In this document: piece after piece, positions 45,174 to 53,410 of the stretch
Position numbering within the stretch: the first letter of the stretch is position 1
Layout of the letters: the number at the start of each line of letters is the position of its first letter
Assembly: GCF_001507595.1 (NCBI RefSeq)
Contig: NZ_LQBQ01000038.1
Coordinates: 1-64,000, forward strand
Length of the DNA: 64,000 nt
Origin: Ruegeria marisrubri
Lineage (GTDB): Bacteria; Pseudomonadota; Alphaproteobacteria; Rhodobacterales; Rhodobacteraceae
Direction of reading: 5' to 3'
Notes under the pieces: generated by a model
The model's input: the letters and a program-made list of their open reading frames with translations, nothing else
What the model was told of the DNA's origin: nothing
Database searches by the model: none
Made by a program: the position numbers and the translations under genes

Positions 45174-45461
45174 CTCGCCGCCTTGCGGTTCTTGTTGTCG
45201 GGGCCGGTCGGGGTTGCGTCCCTTACGATCGGATGGTGGCCACATTATGTCGAAAGATGAAACAAATGTTCAATGCGCGCCAGCCCCGGCAGGGAACTGC
45301 CGTGCGGACCTGTGACAAACGGGTCTCGTCGGTCGCCGCACGCCCCCGAAATGCCCCTGGCCCCCGCGTTGTTGCCACCGGACAGGCCTGTTCCTCTGGA
45401 CCGCTGCCGCCGGATGCCTATCTTTCCGCCATGACCAGTGCAATCCAGTTTCCCACCGGAC

Positions 45462-46049
45462 ATGTCACCGCTTGCTGAAGAGATCAGGGAGTGCCGGCTG
45501 TGTGCCGAACGGTTCGCCGCAACGGCGACGGCGCACGCGCCGCGGCCGGTGGTCTGGTTCCGCCCCGGTGCCCGCATCCTGATCGCCGGGCAGGCGCCGG
45601 GGGCGCGGGTGCATGCCTCGGGGCGGCCCTTCACGGACCCCTCCGGCGACCGCCTGCGCGATTGGCTGGGGATCGGCGAGGACGTGTTCTATGACCTGTC
45701 GCGCGTCGCCGTGGTGCCGATGGCCTTTTGCTTTCCGGGCTATGACGCGCGCAACGCCGACCTGCCGCCGCCGCCGGTCTGCCGGCGCACCTGGCATGAC
45801 CGGGTGATGGCCGAATTGGGAGAGATTCCCCTGACCGTCCTTGTCGGGGGCCATGCGCACAAATACCACCTGTCGGCCAGAACACCCGTGACCCAGACCG
45901 TGCGCGCCTGGCGGGACCATGCGCCGCGGATCTTCGCCTTGCCTCATCCGTCCTGGCGCAATACGGCATGGCTGAAGAAAAACCCGTGGTTCGAGGCGGA
46001 ACTGCTGCCGGTTCTGCGTGCGCGGGTGCAGGAGGTTCTGAATGACTGA
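45462..46049 (+). CDS. Uracil-DNA glycosylase family protein
   Basis: A 195-residue protein of the UDG superfamily. Motif 1 is GQAPGARVHASGRPFTDPSGDRLRDWLG and motif 2 is the HPS of LPHPSWRN. An N-terminal CRLC pair is present, but the full four-cysteine cluster of family 4 enzymes is not, so the iron-sulphur cluster is doubtful. It could excise uracil or another damaged base; activity is not assured. The ATG at 45462 is preferred to GTG 45438, but neither has a good ribosome site. It overlaps sseB by 8 bp. Confidence 0.82.
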   Translation: MSPLAEEIRECRLCAERFAATATAHAPRPVVWFRPGARILIAGQAPGARVHASGRPFTDPSGDRLRDWLGIGEDVFYDLSRVAVVPMAFCFPGYDARNADLPPPPVCRRTWHDRVMAELGEIPLTVLVGGHAHKYHLSARTPVTQTVRAWRDHAPRIFALPHPSWRNTAWLKKNPWFEAELLPVLRARVQEVLND

Positions 46050-46830
46050 GCAGACCGCTCTGGATGCCGCCCACGCCGCGATGGAGGCCGCGCCGCAGGA
46101 CGATGCCGCGCGGCTGCGTTTCTACGAACGGCTGGCCGACAGCGAACTGTTCCTGATGCTGACCGAAGAGGCCAGGGACGAGAACCTCTCGCCCGAGATC
46201 TTCGACGTGGCCGACGGGCGGTTCGTGCTGGCCTTCGACCGCGAAGATCGTCTGGCCCGCTTTGCCGGCCGCCCCGCGCCCTATGCCGCGCTGTCGGGCC
46301 GGGTGCTGTCGGCGATGCTGGCCGGTCAGGGGATCGGGCTGGGGCTGAACCTCGAGGTGGCCCCGTCGGCGATCCTGATACCGGCCGAGGCGATGGGTTG
46401 GCTCAGCGAGACCCTCAGCCACGCGCCGGACGAGGTGCAGGCGCAGATCGCCGAGTTCACCGCGCCCAAGGGGCTGCCGGAAAGCCTGATTGCCGCGCTC
46501 GACACCAAGCTGGCCACGGCGGTCGGGCTGGCGCAGGCGGCCTTCCTGGTGGGCACGCTCGACCGGAACGGCGCGCGCGGCCACATGCTGGGGTTCGTCG
46601 GGGCGGTCGAGGGGGCGCAGGGCGCGCTGGCCAAGGCGGCCTCGGAGGCGCTGACCTTTTCGGGTATCGAGGCGGGAGCGATGGATGTGGGCTTCTTCGC
46701 CGCCGATGACCCGGTGACGGCGCATCTTGCAAGGGCCGGTCTGAAATTCGACCTGCCGCAGCCCGCCGAGGCGCGCCCGGCGCGGGCCGCGCCGGGTTCG
46801 GACCCGGAAAAACCGCCGATCCTGAAATGA
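46042..46830 (+). CDS. SseB family protein
   Basis: A 262-residue protein with an N-terminal SseB domain (about 15-125, containing LADSELFLMLTEEARDE...FVLAFDREDRLARF) and a C-terminal SseB_C-like domain (about 135-240). SseB proteins are widespread but functionally unclear. The last 20 residues are Pro/Ala-rich. Overlap with the glycosylase gene suggests co-translation. Confidence 0.82.
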   Translation: MTEQTALDAAHAAMEAAPQDDAARLRFYERLADSELFLMLTEEARDENLSPEIFDVADGRFVLAFDREDRLARFAGRPAPYAALSGRVLSAMLAGQGIGLGLNLEVAPSAILIPAEAMGWLSETLSHAPDEVQAQIAEFTAPKGLPESLIAALDTKLATAVGLAQAAFLVGTLDRNGARGHMLGFVGAVEGAQGALAKAASEALTFSGIEAGAMDVGFFAADDPVTAHLARAGLKFDLPQPAEARPARAAPGSDPEKPPILK

Positions 46831-46834
46831 CACG

Positions 46835-46860
46835 GGCCGGGGCGCCGCGACGCTCCGGCC
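46835..46860. terminator. Hairpin between convergent sseB and yghU
   Basis: A 10-bp stem GGCCGGGGCG/CGCTCCGGCC (one G-U type pair) with a 6-base loop starts 4 bases after sseB. It lacks a T-run, so it may be a Rho-independent element of moderate strength in both directions. Confidence 0.42.
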
Positions 46861-46881
46861 GGGTAGCGGATAGCCGCCCGG

Positions 46882-47760
46882 CTACTCTGCGGCGTCTTCC
46901 AGCTTGTCCTGCGTGCGGGTTTCGAAATCGCGGGCGTCGTGGCGCTCGCGCAGCTGGTATTTCGGATCGCCCGAGGTCCGGTTGACCATGCGGCCCCGGC
47001 TGACCGCCGGGCGCGCGTCGATGGCCTTGGCCCAGCGCAGCACGTTTTCATAGCTGGTCACGTCGAGGAATTCGGCGGCGTCATACAGCCGGCCCAGCAC
47101 AAGCTGGCCATACCACGGCCAGATCGCGATATCGGCGATCGTGTAGTCCTCGCCCGCGATATAGGTCTTGTTGGCCAGTTCCCGGTCCAGCACGTCAAGC
47201 TGGCGTTTGGCTTCCATCGTGAAACGGTTGATCGGGTATTCCCATTTCTCGGGCGCATAGGCGTAGAAATGCCCGAAACCGCCGCCCAGATAAGGCGCGC
47301 TGCCCATCTGCCAGAACACCCAGTTCATCACCTCGGTCCGCGCCGCGCCTTCCTTGGGCAGGAATTCCCCGAACTTCTCGGCAAGGTGGAACAGGATCGA
47401 GGCGCTTTCGAACACCCGCACCGGCTCGTCGCCCGAACGGTCGACCATCGCCGGGATCTTCGAGTTCGGGTTGATCTCGACAAAGCCCGAGCTGAACTGA
47501 TCGCCCTCCATGATGTTGATCAGCCACGCATCGTATTCGGCGCCCGTGTGGCCCAATTCGAGAAGCTCTTCGAACATCACCGTCGCCTTCACGCCGTTGG
47601 GCGTGGCCAGCGAATATAGCTGGAAAGGATGCTTGCCGACCGGCAGTTCCTTGTCATGCGTGGGCCCGGCGACCGGCCGGTTGATGTTGGCAAACCGCCC
47701 GCCGCTGGAACCATCCCAGGTCCAGACCTTCGGCGGGGTGTAGGTGGAGTTCTCGCTCAT
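46882..47760 (-). CDS. yghU: Glutathione-dependent disulfide-bond oxidoreductase (YghU/YfcG type GST)
   Basis: A 292-residue glutathione transferase-fold protein. The N-terminal extension TYTPPKVWTWD and PVGKHPFQLYSLATPNGVKATVMFEELLELG match YghU, followed by the glutathione-binding NPNSKIPAMVD and FESASILFHLAEKFG. The C-terminal helical domain follows (ADIAIWPWYGQLVLG). Members reduce disulphides with glutathione. AGAAAGG precedes the ATG. Confidence 0.93.
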   Translation of the reverse strand: MSENSTYTPPKVWTWDGSSGGRFANINRPVAGPTHDKELPVGKHPFQLYSLATPNGVKATVMFEELLELGHTGAEYDAWLINIMEGDQFSSGFVEINPNSKIPAMVDRSGDEPVRVFESASILFHLAEKFGEFLPKEGAARTEVMNWVFWQMGSAPYLGGGFGHFYAYAPEKWEYPINRFTMEAKRQLDVLDRELANKTYIAGEDYTIADIAIWPWYGQLVLGRLYDAAEFLDVTSYENVLRWAKAIDARPAVSRGRMVNRTSGDPKYQLRERHDARDFETRTQDKLEDAAE

Positions 47761-48020
47761 TGCGCGCCTTTCTCATGCCTGCGGGGCCCGAGTGCCCACT
47801 TCCGTTCCCAGCTAATACCGCCGGGGCCAAAGTCCAACCCCCGACGTTGCGAAGCGACGGTGAAACATTTCCACACGGGGTTTCACGAATTCCGCCGCCG
47901 CACTCACATCGGCGCGAGGCCCCCTGCCGGGGATGGCGCGGATCCCTATTGTCATCCCCAGCCGGTCAACACCGGCGCAATTTCCGCCCCTGATCCAGCC
48001 CGAACGGAAGGACATCTGAA

Positions 48021-48539
48021 ATGAAACGCTTTGCCCTTGCAGTCGCCGCAACCGCGGCCTTTGCCTTTCCCGCACTCGCCGGCCCGCAATATGTTGACGG
48101 AACCGGATTCGCCGTCTCGGGCTATGACGTGGTGGCCTACCGCGATCTGCAACAGGCCGCCGTGGGCCAGATGCAGCCCCAGGGCGCGAAGGGCCGCGCC
48201 GACATCACCGCCGAATACAACGGCGCCACCTGGGCGTTCTCCTCGGAGGAAAACCGCGACAAGTTCCTGGAAAACCCCGCCTATTACGCGCCGCAATATG
48301 ACGGGCACTGCGCCTATGGCGTCTCGAAGGGCGGCAAGGTTCCGGGCAATCCGAACCTGTGGCGCATCGTCGAGGACAAGCTTTACCTCAACATCACCAG
48401 GAACGTGGTGGGGTTCTGGGAAGAGGACATTCCCGGAAACATCAACCGCGCCGAGGGCAACTGGCCCGGGATCGAGCCGGACGCCGCCTCGACCAACGTG
48501 ATCCCCAACTTCACCTCTGACGCGCCGGTCACCAACTAG
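48021..48539 (+). CDS. Secreted YHS-domain protein
   Basis: A 172-residue exported protein. Residues 1-20 form a signal peptide (LAVAATAAFAFPALA). The remainder is a YHS-type domain (GFAVSGYDVVAYRD...NRDKFLENPAYYAPQYDGHCAYGVSKG). YHS domains often bind metal. The start has GGAAGGACATCTGAAATG. Function unknown. Confidence 0.87.
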   Translation: MKRFALAVAATAAFAFPALAGPQYVDGTGFAVSGYDVVAYRDLQQAAVGQMQPQGAKGRADITAEYNGATWAFSSEENRDKFLENPAYYAPQYDGHCAYGVSKGGKVPGNPNLWRIVEDKLYLNITRNVVGFWEEDIPGNINRAEGNWPGIEPDAASTNVIPNFTSDAPVTN

Positions 48540-48563
48540 GGCCGGATTTCGGCAGCACCCGGC

Positions 48564-48923
48564 CTACAGAGCCAACCCCGCCAGCACCACCACCCAGGCG
48601 ACACCCGCGGCGATCGCTGTCAGCGCCACGGCGGCGCTGGCGGCATCCTTGGCCTGACCGGCCAGTTCGTGATGGTCTGTCGAGGTGTGGTCCACCGCGC
48701 GCTCGATCGCGGTGTTGAAAAGCTCTGCCGCCAGCACAAGGATTCCGAGCGCCAGGATCAGCGCCCGCTCGCCTGTCGTGATTGGCAGCCAAAACGCCAG
48801 CGCGACCGAGACCAGATTGGCCCAGACCCAGGAGCGGAACGAATATTCGCCGCGCCAGGTGGCGATCAGGCCCGACCAGCTCCACACTGTCCTGTTCTTC
48901 AAATGTGACAGGAAAAACCGCAT
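48564..48923 (-). CDS. dgkA: Diacylglycerol kinase
   Basis: A 119-residue, three-TM prokaryotic diacylglycerol kinase. The conserved sequence AAELFNTAIERAVDH with the catalytic glutamate is present, as is the N-terminal amphipathic RNTVWSWSGLIATWRGEYSFR. It phosphorylates diacylglycerol to recycle it into phospholipids. The ATG at 48923 has GGAG 5 bases upstream; ATG 48926 is adjacent. It converges with the YHS gene. Confidence 0.94.
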   Translation of the reverse strand: MRFFLSHLKNRTVWSWSGLIATWRGEYSFRSWVWANLVSVALAFWLPITTGERALILALGILVLAAELFNTAIERAVDHTSTDHHELAGQAKDAASAAVALTAIAAGVAWVVVLAGLAL

Positions 48924-49068
48924 CATCCCTCCGTGCAGACACTCTGGCGCGGGTCTTGGCCGGATGCAACCGCCACGATGAGCCCGGCCCGGACGGGATA
49001 TTCGGGCCACCGGCGCTGGTCGCGGCAACACGGTTGCAATCGGTGCGCGGCGTGTCGAAGCTGTTGCC

Positions 49069-49920
49069 ATGGTGAACCAACGACTATTTGGGCTTTGCGT
49101 GGCGGCGCTCATGCTCGCCGGATCGCCGGGTGCCGGGCAATCGCCGCCGCGCCCGGACACAGGCATGCTGCGCAACGACCTGTACGCGCCCGAGCTTGAC
49201 GCGATCTGCCGCGCCGGCAATCGACTGTCACGGGGCTGTCAGGCCATCCGTGACCGGGAAATCGTGGACGCCTCGGCGGCGCCGTGGCGGGCCATCGGGC
49301 GGGTGAACTTTGCCAGCACGCAACTGCGAAGCCATTGCACCGGCACGCTGGTCTCGGCCCGGATCGTGCTCACGGCGGCGCACTGTCTTTACAACTTTCC
49401 GCGCAAGGCATGGCTGCCGCCGGAAAGCCTGCGCTTCGTCGCCGGGTACCAGCGTGGCGCGGGCGTGGCGGTGTCAGGGGTGGAACGGTTCGTTCTAGAT
49501 CCGGTACAGGACACGGCTTCGCGCGACTTTTCCGGAGGCCCGGCGCAGGATTGGGCACTGTTGATTCTGAAAGACCCCATCGGGCGAAACACGGGATACC
49601 TGACGGTCGACAGCCCGGAGACGCACGGTGGTGGTGACGGATCCTACCTGCTGGCCGGTTATGCGGGGCTGAGACCGCATGTCCTGTCGACCAACAGAGA
49701 TTGCGGCCCGCCGCAGGAACACGCCGGTCAGAAGGTGCATCTGCAGAAATGCCCGGCGATGGCCGGAGATTCCGGTGCCCCCATTCTGACGGAGGAGAAC
49801 GGGAGGATGCGGGTCGTCGGAGTGTTGTCCAGTGTTGCGGCGACCGAAACAGGCGTCGTCAGCATCGCCATACCGGTCGCTGGTTTCGCTGACGCCTTGA
49901 GCGCTGCGATGAACGAGTAG
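49069..49920 (+). CDS. Secreted trypsin-like (S1) serine protease
   Basis: A 283-residue protein with a signal peptide (about 1-24) and a chymotrypsin-fold domain. The triad is visible: H105 (LTAAHC), D161 (QDWALL) and S235 (AGDSGAP). Cysteines at 90 and 106 should form the usual disulphide near the histidine; C47-C57 and C212-C228 are also likely pairs. A pro-region of about 45 residues precedes the domain. It probably works in the periplasm or outside the cell. Target unknown. Confidence 0.88.
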   Translation: MVNQRLFGLCVAALMLAGSPGAGQSPPRPDTGMLRNDLYAPELDAICRAGNRLSRGCQAIRDREIVDASAAPWRAIGRVNFASTQLRSHCTGTLVSARIVLTAAHCLYNFPRKAWLPPESLRFVAGYQRGAGVAVSGVERFVLDPVQDTASRDFSGGPAQDWALLILKDPIGRNTGYLTVDSPETHGGGDGSYLLAGYAGLRPHVLSTNRDCGPPQEHAGQKVHLQKCPAMAGDSGAPILTEENGRMRVVGVLSSVAATETGVVSIAIPVAGFADALSAAMNE

Positions 49921-49980
49921 ACTTGAGACGTTCTCAAAATGGGAACAGGCGGCCATGTCAGGCCGCCCGTCGAGGAGTCG

Positions 49981-50166
49981 TCAGCTGAGCGGCGAGCAGA
50001 CGGTCTGGCCTGCTTCGGTGGTCGCAACCTGATAACCGTCCGGGCAGCTCGCGGCACCGTACTTGTCATAGCTGGGCTGCATGTAGACCGGCTCGGGTTC
50101 TTCCTGCTGCGCACAGGCGGTCAGAACCAAGGCAAATGCACCAAGGGCGGCAAATTTCAGTTTCAT
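49981..50166 (-). CDS. Small lipoprotein
   Basis: A 61-residue lipoprotein. The lipobox LVLTAC ends at C18, giving a mature chain of 44 residues with two further cysteines (AASCPDGY and QTVCSP) that may pair. The ATG at 50166 is chosen because the signal peptide MKLKFAALGAFALVLTAC starts there. It converges with the protease gene at a 60-bp gap. No known family. Confidence 0.75.
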   Translation of the reverse strand: MKLKFAALGAFALVLTACAQQEEPEPVYMQPSYDKYGAASCPDGYQVATTEAGQTVCSPLS

Positions 50167-50394
50167 GTCCTTCAATCCTTTATTTCTCAACCTATTTTCC
50201 CCAATCGACCGGGGCGCTTGTACGTTACGCGCTTGATTGCGGTGTGGCAACCGAAACGGCCCCGGCCCCGACTCTGCACAGCGGATATCCGCGGCGCGCC
50301 GCGTTTGCACTGCTCCGGCTTCGCAACCCGGCCTACCAATCCGGCCCGGCTTCGCTATTCTCTGTCAAAAGGATCAGCCAACGAGGAGAGCCCC

Positions 50395-50637
50395 ATGTCC
50401 GACGCCCCCCATATCGCCCAGAAAGGGCCGTTCCCGGTCGAGGTGAAAGCGGGAAAAACCTATTTCTGGTGCGCCTGCGGCAAATCCAAGAGACAGCCGT
50501 TCTGCGACGGGTCGCACAAGGGGAGCGGCTTTGAGCCGGTCAAATACACGGCGGAAGCAGACAAGAAGGTGTTCTTCTGCGGCTGCAAGCATTCGGCCAA
50601 GAAGCCGCTTTGCGACGGGACGCATTCCAAGTTGTGA
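50395..50637 (+). CDS. Double CDGSH iron-sulfur domain protein
   Basis: An 80-residue protein with two CDGSH motifs, CACGKSKRQPFCDGSH and CGCKHSAKKPLCDGTH. Each supplies a C-x-C-x(9-10)-C-D-G-[ST]-H set that binds one [2Fe-2S] cluster with three Cys and one His, as in mitoNEET relatives. It should serve in redox or cluster handling in the cytoplasm. GAGGAGAG precedes the ATG. It faces the leftward DUF6455 genes with a 1-bp gap. Confidence 0.93.
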   Translation: MSDAPHIAQKGPFPVEVKAGKTYFWCACGKSKRQPFCDGSHKGSGFEPVKYTAEADKKVFFCGCKHSAKKPLCDGTHSKL

Positions 50638-50638
50638 C

Positions 50639-50899
50639 CTAGCGCAGGCGGTTCAGCGTGTCGGCATTGGCGCAGAATTCCGGCGCCCGTTCCGCTTCTG
50701 CCTGTTGCGTGGCAAGCCACAACTCGCACTGACCGTGGCAGTCCGCCGCCCGGCAGCGGGTGACCAGCTCGGCATAGCCCTGCTCGGTCAGGCGCCCTTC
50801 GGCCATGGCCTCGCTCAGGGACACGCCCATGCAGCGGGCAACCGAGCGCGTGAGCCAGAAATGTTTCTCGATGTCGCCCAGCGATATCTGCAACATCAT
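50639..50899 (-). CDS. DUF6455-type cysteine-rich protein (paralogue 1, last of three)
   Basis: An 86-residue protein, mainly helical. Its four-cysteine core is C49, C54, C58 and C76 (RCRAADCHGQCELWL ... PEFCANAD), with a further C23. The PEFC end and the CxxW-like L-W pattern are shared with the two genes upstream, so the three arose by duplication. The start overlaps the previous stop by 4 bp (ATGA); ATG 50896 is equally possible. Function unknown; metal or redox binding is inferred from the cysteines. Confidence 0.82.
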   Translation of the reverse strand: MMLQISLGDIEKHFWLTRSVARCMGVSLSEAMAEGRLTEQGYAELVTRCRAADCHGQCELWLATQQAEAERAPEFCANADTLNRLR

Positions 50900-51183
50900 T
50901 CGTCCCTCTCTTTTCGCGCCGCCAACTCTGCCAGACGGGCGCGGTTGGGGCAGGTTTCAGGCGCGTCGCAGACGCGTTCGTGTTCGTCCAGCCATTCGGG
51001 GCATGTCCCGGCCCAGTCGCAGGCCCGGCAGGATTGCACCATTTCGGCCCAATCCTCGTGGCTCAGCCGCCCTTCGCGATGCGCCGCCACAACATCCACC
51101 CCGGTCGCGCGACCCATCCTCAGAACGAGGCGCAGATGGGTCATTAGTTTTCCAAGACGGGGCATGGTCTGGTTCGCTGTCAT
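50896..51183 (-). CDS. DUF6455-type cysteine-rich protein (paralogue 2)
   Basis: A 95-residue paralogue. Cysteines C52, C55, C61 and C78 form the core (SCRACDWAGTCPEWL ... PETCPNRA), with an extra C72. It overlaps both neighbours by 4 bp (ATGA), implying coupled translation and defined stoichiometry. The longer frame from 51219 would cover the first gene's end and is rejected. Confidence 0.82.
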   Translation of the reverse strand: MTANQTMPRLGKLMTHLRLVLRMGRATGVDVVAAHREGRLSHEDWAEMVQSCRACDWAGTCPEWLDEHERVCDAPETCPNRARLAELAARKERDE

Positions 51184-51431
51184 GGCACGAGACGGCCGAA
51201 CAGCTCCTGGTTGCGGCAATATTCAGGTGTGCATTTCGACTGTGCGTTGCGGGCCAGAAAGCCCGCACAATCGTCGGGGTTCGGACAGTCGGCGCAGCGC
51301 AGGACGATATCCGAGATGTCATCCGGCGTGATAGCGCCCTTGATGGCGACCTCCTGCAGGTCGATCCCCAAGGTCGATGCCATGCGATCTGCCAGATCGG
51401 CGTGGCGTCGGAGCCTGTCGCGGTCGGTCAT
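51180..51431 (-). CDS. DUF6455-type cysteine-rich protein (paralogue 3, first of three)
   Basis: An 83-residue paralogue. Cysteines C46, C49, C55 and C72 form the core (RCADCPNPDDCAGFL ... PEYCRNQEL), with C67 in addition. The N-terminal half (RHADLADRMASTLGIDLQEVAIKGAITPDDISDIV, residues about 9-43) is the best family-typical region. It heads the three-gene operon that reads toward the CDGSH gene. Function unknown. Confidence 0.85.
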   Translation of the reverse strand: MTDRDRLRRHADLADRMASTLGIDLQEVAIKGAITPDDISDIVLRCADCPNPDDCAGFLARNAQSKCTPEYCRNQELFGRLVP

Positions 51432-51501
51432 CGGCTGGTCCTTTCTGTCGCTCTGACGAAACGAAGGTACCCGCCGTGGCCCGTCCTGCCATTGACTCAG
51501 G

Positions 51502-51870
51502 TCAAGACGAGACTCCGATGTGGTCCAGATAGGCGCGCGTGGCGTCCTGCACCCGGCGAAACCGGTCGCCGCCCAGTTTCTTGCCGCCATACCAGCGGGT
51601 GACGATGATGACGTGGTTTTGCAGCCCCGCCCGCTCCATCATGCGCAGGATCACCATGCCGGCCCCGCTTTCGCCGTCATCGGCCTTGAGCGCGCCGGTG
51701 GGCAGGATCGCGGCCCATGTGTTGTGGGTGGCCCTGGCGTAAGAGCGCTCGGTCTTGAGTTCGGCAAGCACCGCGTCCACCTCTTCGCGGCTGGTGGCGG
51801 GGGCGCCGGTGACGGCGTATTTCGAGCCGCGATCCGTCAGGATCACGCCGAGGCGGGTCAGGGCGGTCAC
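51502..51870 (-). CDS. YigZ/IMPACT N-terminal domain protein
   Basis: A 122-residue protein equal to the IMPACT (UPF0029) N-terminal domain. It contains HNTWAAILPTG, DDGESGAGMVILRMM and the VIIVTRWYGGKKLGGDRF motif. E. coli YigZ is about 200 residues and has a second domain, absent here, so this is the short form. Its start overlaps the metalloprotease stop by 4 bp. Its biochemical role is unclear; relatives touch the ribosome or GCN1. Confidence 0.82.
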   Translation of the reverse strand: MTALTRLGVILTDRGSKYAVTGAPATSREEVDAVLAELKTERSYARATHNTWAAILPTGALKADDGESGAGMVILRMMERAGLQNHVIIVTRWYGGKKLGGDRFRRVQDATRAYLDHIGVSS

Positions 51871-52577
51871 TGGACCAGACCCAACTGGCGGGCGGTCTGG
51901 TTCACCACCTGGACCCGCTGCGCGTTGGGCGGGTGCGAGCCGAGGAAACGGTCTCCGGGATCCGGGACGCGGTCAAAGAACCTCACCCCGATCAGCGGAT
52001 TGTAGCCTGCCTTGTAGGTGATGATGGTGCCGAGCTGGTCGGCCTCGAGCTCGAATTCCTTGGAATAGCTCCGCGCGCCCACGACCGCGCCCAGCTGCTG
52101 CGCCGCGTCGATGGCCGCCGCGTTGCCGCCGGTCAGCCCGGCGAGCTGGCCAAAGATGATCGCGCCGGCGGCGGCGTTCTGCGACTGGCGGGCGATATGG
52201 CCGCGGATGTGGTGCGCCGCCTCGTGCCCCATGACAAAGGCCAGTTCGTCGCCGTTGCGGGTCGAAGCGATCATCGACTGGGTGAAGACGATGACCGGTC
52301 GGCCCTGCTTGTCCAGCGTCTGGTAGGCATTGGCGGGCGCCCGCTTGTCCGGATCGATCACGATGCGGAAATCACAGTTGCCTCCGCTTGTCCGGCGGCG
52401 GCATTCGGACCGCGCCTGCGCCCCGACCGCGCGGCTCACCGTGCCGAAGTTTTTCGGTGCCGGGCGCGCGTTCACCGCCACCGGGGTCACCGTCTGCGCG
52501 GGCGCGACGACGGGCGCCGGCGGCGCCACGTCACAGGCGGAGAGAACCAGAACCACAAGCAGAGCGATCAGGCGCAT
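51867..52577 (-). CDS. M48-family zinc metalloprotease, lipoprotein
   Basis: A 236-residue membrane-anchored protease. A lipobox ending LSAC (C15) puts it in the envelope. The zinc motif is HEAAH (H118, E119, H122) and the third ligand is likely the glutamate of FELEADQLG. Relatives such as BepA/LoiP control outer-membrane protein quality. It is the first gene of a pair with the YigZ-like gene. AAGG precedes the ATG at 52577. Confidence 0.9.
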   Translation of the reverse strand: MRLIALLVVLVLSACDVAPPAPVVAPAQTVTPVAVNARPAPKNFGTVSRAVGAQARSECRRRTSGGNCDFRIVIDPDKRAPANAYQTLDKQGRPVIVFTQSMIASTRNGDELAFVMGHEAAHHIRGHIARQSQNAAAGAIIFGQLAGLTGGNAAAIDAAQQLGAVVGARSYSKEFELEADQLGTIITYKAGYNPLIGVRFFDRVPDPGDRFLGSHPPNAQRVQVVNQTARQLGLVQ

Positions 52578-52699
52578 CGGCGGGCCTTTCGTTTTCGAAC
52601 ATCGGACCAGAAGGTTAGCCCGTGCCGTCATGGTCTTCCACCGTGAAGATGCGCCGTCAATGGCTTGCAATACCCGACCGGCCCCGTCAGTCTGGTGGC

Positions 52700-52948
52700 A
52701 TGTTTTCTATTGAGCACGAATTCGACTCGACCGTCATTACGCTGGTGGACGAAGGCGAGGCCCCCCTGCAGGAGGACGTCGTCATCAACAGCTTTGCCGA
52801 ATGCGTGACGATCGAACAGTTTGATCCGCGAACCGAGCAGATCATGAAGATCACCCTGTCGCCCGAGCAGCTGCGCGATCTGGCCGCCGCGCTGGACCTG
52901 CCCGAAGGCGTCTACCAGATTCGCGAAACGCCCGCTCAGGGGTCATAG
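52700..52948 (+). CDS. Conserved small protein of unknown function
   Basis: An 82-residue acidic protein (MFSIEHEFDSTVITLVDEGEAP...). I recognise no named family. It contains no membrane segment or cysteine pair, except one C. ATG 52700 is chosen over an in-frame ATG at 52622 because the latter would overlap the metalloprotease leader. It overlaps the YggU gene by 13 bp, convergently. Confidence 0.6.
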   Translation: MFSIEHEFDSTVITLVDEGEAPLQEDVVINSFAECVTIEQFDPRTEQIMKITLSPEQLRDLAAALDLPEGVYQIRETPAQGS

Positions 52949-53211
52949 ACAAAGGTCTTGTCCCGCGCGGTCTGACCGCGTTTCAGGGTCAGGCAGGACG
53001 GGGCGACCTTCATGGCGGTGGCAAGCAGGGCGCGTATCGCCGCATTCGCCTTGCCGTCTTCGGGCGGGGCGGTCACGGTCACGCGCAGGGTGTCATCGTC
53101 CCAATAGACCCGGTCCCGGGCCGCTTTCGGCGTCGCGCGGACATGGATTTCGCGCCCCGGTTCCGCGAACGCGGTGAGATCGGGAAGATCCTTGATCCTT
53201 TTCTTTGACAC
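52936..53211 (-). CDS. yggU: YggU/DUF167 family protein
   Basis: A 91-residue protein of the YggU (UPF0235) family. The conserved TAPPEDGKANAAIRALLA and VRATPKAARDRV segments are present. A nucleic-acid role is only suggested in the literature. A convergent overlap of 13 bp joins it to the preceding gene. Confidence 0.9.
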   Translation of the reverse strand: MSKKRIKDLPDLTAFAEPGREIHVRATPKAARDRVYWDDDTLRVTVTAPPEDGKANAAIRALLATAMKVAPSCLTLKRGQTARDKTFVYDP

Positions 53212-53410
53212 CGTCTTGCCCCTGCTGACGATTTGCGCGGACAGGATTCAATATCGGACGGATCGTGACAACAGGTGTTGACCCCGGTGCGACCTTGGGG
53301 CTTTTGTGCCGGCGCAACTGGCAAGGTCTGCCGGATTTCCCTGCCGTTGCCCTTGAAACGCCTGCCCTTCTGTCCGAGATACAGGGGGCTTATGTAAAAA
53401 GGTTTCACAT

